NCBI GenBank assembly: GCA_001873075.1
Contig: MNYL01000044.1
Coordinates: forward strand, 1-10,369
Source: Fibrobacteres bacterium CG2_30_45_31
GTDB taxonomy: Bacteria > Fibrobacterota > Fibrobacteria > Fibrobacterales > Fibrobacteraceae
DNA length: 10,369 bases
Reading direction: 5' to 3'
Positions 5,304-10,369 of the stretch are shown piece by piece (position 1 is the first letter of the stretch; each line of letters begins with the position of its first letter). The position numbers and the translations under genes are program-made. Under the pieces are notes generated by a model. That model worked only from the letters and a program-made list of their open reading frames with translations. It was not told where the DNA came from and searched no databases.

Positions 5304-7665
5304 AAAGCATTTTGGAAACGGCCAATGGAACCGCCCTATGGTGGCCTTTTGGATTGTATTCCACTTGGTGCTTATTGGGATTCCTCTTTTTCTTTATCCA
5401 ATTAAAATCAATACCGATTTATACTCCGTTTTACCGGCTTCGCATGAATTGCACAAGGTCAGCGAGGCGGAGCGCACTTTAAGTTCCAAAACCACTTCGC
5501 AGTTCTATGTGTTGGTGGGCCATGAAAATTTTGAAACTGCCAAAAAAGCCTCTGAAATTTTATATGCGGCAATAAAAGAGGACCACTCTTTAGATACCGT
5601 GCGGTTGTATGTAGATCCTTCTTCCATGCAGGAAATTCAAAATTTCCTGTTTGCTCATCGTTACCAGATGCAAGGTCCCGAAATGGTGAGGCAGTTAGAA
5701 AAAGGTGAGGTTGATCGTATTAGTTCCGATGCGTTGAGTTCTGTCTATGGGGCCTTTCAATTTTCTTCTTTGGATAACCTTGCAAAAGATCCTTTTTTAT
5801 TAGGCGAAAATAGCCTCAATCGCTACCTCTCTTCCTCTCTCTTTTCGAGTCTCGCTTTTGGCATTAAAGAGAATGTACTTGTCGCAAGCGATAGTGGCGT
5901 TCAATATGTGATGCTCAGCGGAAGCCTTGCGCCCCACGTTTCCGCTATTGCGAAAGAGGGTCACATCATTGGCCGCATCAATGAACTTTGTGCCAAAATG
6001 GAAAAAGAAACTCCAGGCCTTCGCCTCGCTTTTTCGGGAGTTCCATTTCACAGCTATGAGAGCTCTAGCAATGCACAGAATGAGGTGATGATCATCAGCA
6101 TTATTTCCATGCTCGCGATTATCGTTTTGTTCATTCTTGTTTTTCGTTCTCCGGTTCCCCTTGTAATGGTCATTGGGTATATCTTTGTGGCGGGTTTGAC
6201 TGCCTTATGTTGTACGTTATGGGCATTTAAAGAAATTCACATTTTTACTTTTGTTTTTGGTACGAGTCTCATCGGTATTTGTATTGATTATTCCGTGCAT
6301 TTCTTTATGGACTGGAAAAGCAGTCAAGAGAACAAAACGGGTTTTGATGTGCGTGCGCACATTTTCAAAGGAGTCATTCTCGGTTTTTTGACAACCGAAG
6401 CGGGTTACCTCGCGGTAATGCTTGCCCCGTTTCCACTCTTAAAACAGATGGCGCTCTTCTCTTTTGCTGGGCTGTTGAGTTCTTTATTAACCATCATGAT
6501 TATTTTTCCGAACCTCAAATTACCGACTGTTGAAAAACGTATTGTTCCTTTGAAAGCTGCAGATATCCTGTTGAAAGTTTATGCGCGAATTTTTGCATTA
6601 AAACGCCCCGCATGGATTTGCATTTGGATGGTAGCCATTGCTGTGATTATTTCGGGTTTGATGCGTCTCAATATGGAAAATGATATCCGCGGACTTTATA
6701 GTATGTCCGATCATCTCAAAAAATCGGAACAACTTGCGGCGCGTGTCATGAATTTGGGCACTTCAGGCTGGTTCTTTATTATTTCGGGTAAATCCCCAGA
6801 AGAGGTGCTGCAAAGAGAAGAACGATTGTGCTCTCGTCTGGATGCTGAAAAAGAGAAAGGACAACTTTCCTCCTATATGGCAACGACTCTCTTTGTGCCA
6901 TCACTGGCGACGCAAAACCACACTTATTCTTTGATTCGCGAAAAACTGCTACCCTCCTCTCAGAATCAGCTCACACAGTTAGGTTTTGGTACTGCAGAAA
7001 ATGAACAATTTCTTGCGGATTTTAGTGCAGCATCGAAAGCGATGGTGACTATGGATTCCAAGTTGCCTTCAAATCTCGGCCCCATGCTGAATACTCTTTG
7101 GTTGGGTAAAATTGATGGTGTTTATTACAGTGCCGTGTTGCCTTTGCATGCCAAAGATCAAATGGTTTTTAAAGAGATGGCTTCGGAAATGGATTCCGTG
7201 TATTTCGTAGATAAGATGACAGACATTGGTAATGAACTCACAAGGCTTTCGCACATTGCACTCGGTCTCGTGATTCTTGCCTATGCGTTGGTTCTTGTGG
7301 TGCTCTCGTTTGTGTACGGATTCAGAGCCGCCTTCCGCATTATTCGTACGCCACTTCTCGCCTGTATCATTGCCGCGAGCCTTTTGGGCCATTTAGGCAT
7401 CCCCTACAACTTCTTTGCAATTGTCGGAGCCATCCTCACGCTGAGTATCGGTATCGATTATTCTCTGTTTTTTAAGGAAAATGCGAAGACGATGCGGACT
7501 ACCATGCTTGCCGTACTCCTTTCTGTGGTGACCACATTGCTCTCTTTTGGGGCGTTGGGCCTTAGCTCTTTTGCTCCAGTTTCTACTTTTGGGCTTTCGG
7601 TTTTGTTTGGTATTTCTTTCTGCTTTTTCCTTGCTCCTTTCAACGGGACTCGTCCCCAAAAGTAA
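5284..7665 (+). CDS. apeM: RND/MMPL-family inner-membrane exporter (ApeM)
   Basis: This 793-residue protein has the classic duplicated RND plan. A first helix at about residues 19-40 is followed by a large periplasmic domain (about 40-265), five helices (about 267-410), then a second helix-domain-five-helices unit (helix about 441-462, loop about 463-653, helices about 654-787). The charged Asp of the fourth helix is present in both halves: D335 in IGICIDYSVHFF and D725 in LSIGIDYSLFF. This GxDY motif is the proton-relay position in MMPL-type transporters. Such proteins use the proton gradient to move lipids or hydrophobic products. Set between a LolA-like carrier and a lipoprotein, it likely extracts the lipid-linked polyene from the inner membrane and hands it to the periplasmic carrier. 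The last helices run close to the C-terminus and end in a short tail (NGTRPQK). The next gene starts seven bases on. Confidence 0.92.
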   Translation: MLSDVLKKHFGNGQWNRPMVAFWIVFHLVLIGIPLFLYPIKINTDLYSVLPASHELHKVSEAERTLSSKTTSQFYVLVGHENFETAKKASEILYAAIKEDHSLDTVRLYVDPSSMQEIQNFLFAHRYQMQGPEMVRQLEKGEVDRISSDALSSVYGAFQFSSLDNLAKDPFLLGENSLNRYLSSSLFSSLAFGIKENVLVASDSGVQYVMLSGSLAPHVSAIAKEGHIIGRINELCAKMEKETPGLRLAFSGVPFHSYESSSNAQNEVMIISIISMLAIIVLFILVFRSPVPLVMVIGYIFVAGLTALCCTLWAFKEIHIFTFVFGTSLIGICIDYSVHFFMDWKSSQENKTGFDVRAHIFKGVILGFLTTEAGYLAVMLAPFPLLKQMALFSFAGLLSSLLTIMIIFPNLKLPTVEKRIVPLKAADILLKVYARIFALKRPAWICIWMVAIAVIISGLMRLNMENDIRGLYSMSDHLKKSEQLAARVMNLGTSGWFFIISGKSPEEVLQREERLCSRLDAEKEKGQLSSYMATTLFVPSLATQNHTYSLIREKLLPSSQNQLTQLGFGTAENEQFLADFSAASKAMVTMDSKLPSNLGPMLNTLWLGKIDGVYYSAVLPLHAKDQMVFKEMASEMDSVYFVDKMTDIGNELTRLSHIALGLVILAYALVLVVLSFVYGFRAAFRIIRTPLLACIIAASLLGHLGIPYNFFAIVGAILTLSIGIDYSLFFKENAKTMRTTMLAVLLSVVTTLLSFGALGLSSFAPVSTFGLSVLFGISFCFFLAPFNGTRPQK

Positions 7666-7672
7666 TGGCAAT

Positions 7673-8275
7673 ATGAGATCTACTTCTTTCTCTTTCCGCT
7701 GGATCGGCCTCCTCTTGGGGGTATCGATTTTGCTCTTGTGCTCTTGCACAAAAGCTTCCCGCGGAGGCCATTCGGAGTCTCCTGTGTATTTGACGGATAC
7801 GCAACGCATCTATTTGCTCCCGCCTTCGGCAATGGGCACTCCTGTTGATGGGGCACAGAGAATTGAAGCGACTCATAACGGAGAAACCTCTCTTTTTGAA
7901 GCATGGGTGATTGCGAACGATACCATTCTTTCTGTGACTCTTTTTGGCAGTATGGGCGCCACCATTGGTGAAGTGAGCTACACCAGCGATAGTTTGTTTT
8001 TTTCGAGTCGCCTCATGGATACGGAAAAAATAAAGCCACAGTATATTATCGCGGATTTTCAACTGTGTTTTTATGAGACAGAAAAGGTGCGCGAAGTGAT
8101 TGAAGCTTCGAACCTCGAGTTTGAAGAGACAACACAAGGCGATGAATCGCAGCGTGTCATTTCTTCAGGGGGCAAAAAAATTATTACGATTGAACGTAAT
8201 AAACAGGGAATTCATTTGACGAATCATCTTCGCGGTTATGAATACCGCATTCATCCGGAAAACGTGGGAAAGTGA
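7673..8275 (+). CDS. apeN: DUF3261-type lipoprotein of the APE cluster (ApeN)
   Basis: The 200-residue protein begins with a lipoprotein signal peptide: a basic start (MRSTSFSFRW), a hydrophobic core (IGLLLGVSILLL) and the Cys-containing end LCSCTKAS. C25 in L-C-S-C is the better lipobox, and C23 is an alternative. The mature part is beta-rich and soluble, with no obvious enzymatic motif. Position between the MMPL exporter and the ketosynthase is that of ApeN, a DUF3261 lipoprotein, in E. coli-type clusters; the assignment rests mainly on that plus length and lipidation. It probably sits in the outer membrane and takes part in receiving or anchoring the pigment. The frame is open upstream to 7547, but that region lies inside the exporter gene, so ATG 7673 is chosen. 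Its ribosome binding site is weak. The stop overlaps the next start (TGATG). Confidence 0.78.
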   Translation: MRSTSFSFRWIGLLLGVSILLLCSCTKASRGGHSESPVYLTDTQRIYLLPPSAMGTPVDGAQRIEATHNGETSLFEAWVIANDTILSVTLFGSMGATIGEVSYTSDSLFFSSRLMDTEKIKPQYIIADFQLCFYETEKVREVIEASNLEFEETTQGDESQRVISSGGKKIITIERNKQGIHLTNHLRGYEYRIHPENVGK

Positions 8276-9468
8276 TGCTACCGTTATTTATTGAAGATTT
8301 TAGTTTGGTTTGTTCTTTGGGCGATTCCAAAAGCCAGGTATGGGATCGTCTGGTGAATGGCACCCGCGTAGGAATGATCGAAAAAGAATTCGGGAACAGA
8401 CGTCGTTATGTGGCCACTTTGGAAAATAACGCTCCGCTCGCACCCGTTAAAAATGAATACTTTGATAATCGGGTGAATCGCATTTCGAACAAGGTATTGG
8501 ACGATTTGGAGCCTGCGATTGAATCTGCCAGTGCAAAGTATGGAAAAGATCGAGTGGCAGTGATTATCGGTTCTTGCGATAACGGTTCAGAGGCTTCTCT
8601 CTCGGCCCTTGCTCATTATCGCGAGCAGGGGACGTTCCCGGAAGGTTACTCGTTAGCCATGCAACAAGCGGATTTCCCTGCCCGGTTCATTGCGGATCGT
8701 TTCGGGCTCACGGGAATCATTATGAGTCACTCCACTGCTTGTGCCTCTAGTGCAAGTGCCTTTGTTTCTGCTCGCAACATGATTTATGCCGGTCTTTGCG
8801 ATGCGGCTATTGTGGGTGGCGTCGATATTGCTTCTTTACCTGTGGTTTTGGGATTCACTTCTTTAGAAGCCGTTTCCCCGGAACCCGCGAATCCTTTTAG
8901 TAAGAATCGTTCAGGGATTACTTTGGGCAATGGGGCCGCTTATTTTGTGGTGACCAGGGAACCTTCAGAAACCACGCAGTTCCGGGTTGCCGGAATGGGT
9001 GAAAGTGCAGATGCGGATCACATGACTGCTCCGAGAGCGGATGGAGAAGGTGCTAAGTTGGCTATTCTCGCGGCCCTTCAGGATGCCGGATTTTCTTCCG
9101 ATGTTGTGGATTATGTGAATCTTCACGGAACGGGTACGCAATTGAATGATTCTATGGAAAGTCTCGCTGTTGCGAGTGTGTTTTCGAGTGAAATACCTGT
9201 GAGTTCTACCAAGGCATTGACTGGCCACACGCTGGGTGCCGCTGCTGCATTGGAACTTGCGATTTGCTGTTTGACTTTGTCGGAAAAGAATAAAGATCAT
9301 TTATTGCCCGTGCATTTGTGGGACGGAGAACGGGATGAGGTTTTGCCAAGTTTAAATTTTGTGACGAAAGGCTTCAAAAAAGAAAGACTTTCTTGTTGCA
9401 TGAGTAATTCGTTCGCTTTTGGTGGCTGTAATGTCAGCTTGATTGTGGATAAGAAGGGCATGGAGTGA
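8275..9468 (+). CDS. apeO: Beta-ketoacyl-ACP synthase with complete catalytic triad (ApeO)
   Basis: This 397-residue thiolase-fold ketosynthase has the full active triad. C156 lies in STACASSASAF (nucleophile elbow), H284 in VNLHGTGTQLND and H318 in ALTGHTLGAAAA, with K313 in the usual STKALTG motif and a C-terminal FAFGGCN glycine loop. It is therefore a true condensing enzyme of the FabF/KAS II family rather than a chain-length factor with a lost Cys. In APE systems ApeO pairs with a chain-length-factor-like partner (ApeC), which should lie outside the window; this pairing is from family knowledge. The ATG at 8275 overlaps the lipoprotein stop. A GTG three bases upstream is in frame, but ATG is preferred, with GGGAAAG just before it. 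The gene ends two bases before the next start. Confidence 0.9.
   Translation: MLPLFIEDFSLVCSLGDSKSQVWDRLVNGTRVGMIEKEFGNRRRYVATLENNAPLAPVKNEYFDNRVNRISNKVLDDLEPAIESASAKYGKDRVAVIIGSCDNGSEASLSALAHYREQGTFPEGYSLAMQQADFPARFIADRFGLTGIIMSHSTACASSASAFVSARNMIYAGLCDAAIVGGVDIASLPVVLGFTSLEAVSPEPANPFSKNRSGITLGNGAAYFVVTREPSETTQFRVAGMGESADADHMTAPRADGEGAKLAILAALQDAGFSSDVVDYVNLHGTGTQLNDSMESLAVASVFSSEIPVSSTKALTGHTLGAAAALELAICCLTLSEKNKDHLLPVHLWDGERDEVLPSLNFVTKGFKKERLSCCMSNSFAFGGCNVSLIVDKKGME
9462..9465 (+). promoter_or_regulatory. Ribosome binding site deciding the ApeP start
   Basis: GGAG sits five bases before the ATG at 9471. The GTG at 9465 is in frame but overlaps the site, so the ATG, two bases after the ketosynthase stop, is the likely start. 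Confidence 0.5.
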
Positions 9469-9470
9469 GT

Positions 9471-9935
9471 ATGGCGTTAGCTCAAAATCTAAACAAAGTG
9501 GAAGTGGAAACCCTAGTTCCACATACAGGGAAGATGTTTCTTCTGGATCGTATCGTCTCTCATGATGTGGGCTGTAGAACCTTGATTTCTGAAGTGGATA
9601 TTACGACTGATAATTTGTTCTTCGATGAAGAACTCAGAGGAATTCCTTCGTGGGTGGGTTTTGAATATATGGCGCAAAGTGTGTCTGCGCTTTCGGGCTT
9701 TTTCAATAAAGAGTTGGGGGTAGATCCCAAGATTGGATTTATTGTGAGCGTTTCGAATTATACTCCGTCTGTTTTTGTCTTTACTCCAGGGAAAACCGTT
9801 TCGGTACATGTACGGGAATCCATTCGTGTGGAATCGACGGTGACGTTTGAAGGAAAAATTTTTGAAGAGGGAACATTGGTGGCGACAGCGACTTTGAATG
9901 CCGTTGAATTTGATAGCGTCGATGCAGTGAAGTAG
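9471..9935 (+). CDS. apeP: Hotdog 3-hydroxyacyl-ACP dehydratase subunit (ApeP)
   Basis: The 154-residue protein is a FabZ-like hotdog of the COG4706 kind. It begins with the family motif LVPHTGKMFLLDRIV (compare the lPHR-x-PFLLvDRV of FabZ). The central helix reads IPSWVGFEYMAQS, with E65 matching the catalytic Glu of FabZ. The residue 14 positions before it, where FabZ has its catalytic His, is F51, so this subunit alone lacks the His. The ApeI-like domain encoded at the start of the window has that His, so the two probably form a mixed dehydratase, as reported for ApeI:ApeP in characterised APE systems. Role: removal of water from 3-hydroxyacyl-ACP to give the trans-enoyl unit of the polyene. 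It lies two bases after the ketosynthase gene and seven bases before the ketoreductase gene, the order of ApeO-ApeP-ApeQ. Confidence 0.85.
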   Translation: MALAQNLNKVEVETLVPHTGKMFLLDRIVSHDVGCRTLISEVDITTDNLFFDEELRGIPSWVGFEYMAQSVSALSGFFNKELGVDPKIGFIVSVSNYTPSVFVFTPGKTVSVHVRESIRVESTVTFEGKIFEEGTLVATATLNAVEFDSVDAVK

Positions 9936-9941
9936 GAACCT

Positions 9942-10369
9942 ATGGACAAGAAACAAGTATTAGTTACAGGTGCAAATGGTGGAATTGGGCTTGCGATCGT
10001 TGCGGCCGTCGCTCGTGCAGGCTATGCCGTGGTGGCCCATTATCGTAAAAATGCAACCGCTCTTGAAACGTTATGCAAAGCATTGGAAGCGGAAGGACAA
10101 TCGGTTCGGATGCTTCAATTTGATGTTCGCCATCGAGAACAGTGTAAAGAAGTTCTCGAAAAGGATATGGCGGATAACGGCGTTTATTATGGCGTGGTGA
10201 GCAATGCGGGCATTTGTGCGGATGCGACTTTTGCAGCCCTCTCGGAGAACGACTGGGATTCCGTTTTGGATACCAATTTGAATGGTTTTTACAATGTGAT
10301 TCACCCCGTGGTCATGCCTATGTGTCGTAGAAAGGCTCCTGGCCGTATTATTACCATGGCGTCTGTTTC
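9942..10369 (+). CDS. apeQ: 3-oxoacyl-ACP reductase of the SDR family (ApeQ), 3' partial
   Basis: A frame opens at ATG 9942 and continues past the window end, giving 142 complete codons plus a partial Ser codon; it has no stop here, which is why it is easily missed. An AGGA site at 9934-9937 lies four bases upstream. The product starts MDKKQVLVTGANGGIGLAIV, a Rossmann NADP-binding loop of the TGxxxGIG type. NAG follows at N88-A89-G90, then N112 in DTNLNGFYNV (the SDR tetrad Asn), and GRIITMASV with the catalytic Ser at S141. The catalytic Tyr and Lys (YxxxK) should fall just beyond the window. The protein looks like FabG-type classical SDRs and would reduce 3-ketoacyl-ACP to the 3-hydroxy intermediate used by the dehydratase encoded next to it. 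Position after ApeP matches ApeQ. There is no sign of a frameshift. Confidence 0.87.
   Translation, partial: MDKKQVLVTGANGGIGLAIVAAVARAGYAVVAHYRKNATALETLCKALEAEGQSVRMLQFDVRHREQCKEVLEKDMADNGVYYGVVSNAGICADATFAALSENDWDSVLDTNLNGFYNVIHPVVMPMCRRKAPGRIITMASV

Noticed and set aside
7547..7672. N-terminal extension of the lipoprotein reading frame
   Set aside because: It overlaps the last helices of the exporter in another frame. The ATG at 7673 gives a normal lipoprotein signal peptide, while the extension would add a second hydrophobic stretch before it.
7393..7809. Open frame of 138 codons on the - strand across the exporter/lipoprotein junction
   Set aside because: The product is very Lys/Arg-rich and low in hydrophobic order, the mirror of membrane-helix codons on the other strand.

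Overview
This window is the central part of an aryl polyene (APE) pigment gene cluster, read entirely on the + strand. Ten genes are packed head to tail with overlaps or gaps of only a few bases, so they probably form one long operon. The window cuts the first gene (5' end missing) and the last gene (3' end missing). There is no non-coding stretch longer than about 7 bases, and I see no internal promoter, terminator, RNA gene, mobile element or repeat.

Layout: (1) 1-925, C-terminal end of an AMP-dependent aryl/acyl ligase fused to a hotdog dehydratase domain (ApeH-ApeI type). (2) 925-1671, family 2 glycosyltransferase. (3) 1679-2689, lysophospholipid-type acyltransferase; together with (2) this corresponds to the bifunctional ApeJ of the E. 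coli-type cluster. (4) 2689-4218, aromatic amino acid ammonia-lyase with an MIO cofactor motif, an addition to the basic gene order. (5) 4220-4663, hotdog thioesterase (ApeK). (6) 4656-5303, LolA-like periplasmic carrier (ApeL). (7) 5284-7665, 12-helix RND/MMPL exporter (ApeM). (8) 7673-8275, DUF3261-type lipoprotein (ApeN). (9) 8275-9468, ketosynthase with an intact Cys-His-His triad (ApeO). (10) 9471-9935, second hotdog dehydratase (ApeP). (11) 9942 to the end, ketoreductase of the SDR family (ApeQ). Counting the partial genes there are eleven coding regions. Apart from the lyase, the order H-I-J-K-L-M-N-O-P-Q matches my recollection of the proteobacterial APE cluster gene for gene.

How they would work together: the ammonia-lyase deaminates Tyr or Phe to a (hydroxy)cinnamate, and the ligase activates an aryl acid and loads it on an ACP encoded outside the window. 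The ketosynthase, ketoreductase and ApeI/ApeP dehydratase pair then extend it to a conjugated polyene. The glycosyltransferase and acyltransferase build or modify the lipid anchor, and the LolA-like carrier, MMPL pump and lipoprotein deliver the product to the outer membrane. The ACPs, methyltransferase, chain-length partner and last ketosynthase (apeA-G and apeR equivalents) should lie just outside the window.

Organism: a Gram-negative (diderm) bacterium, because a LolA-like carrier and a lipoprotein only make sense with an outer membrane. Base composition is moderate, by eye in the mid-40s % GC. Fibrobacter or a relative is one plausible source, but that is a guess from composition and gene content, not something the sequence proves. 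The most informative points are the lyase inserted into the pathway with a hybrid selectivity pocket, the ligase-dehydratase fusion, and the way dehydratase catalytic residues are divided between the ApeI-like domain and the ApeP-like protein.
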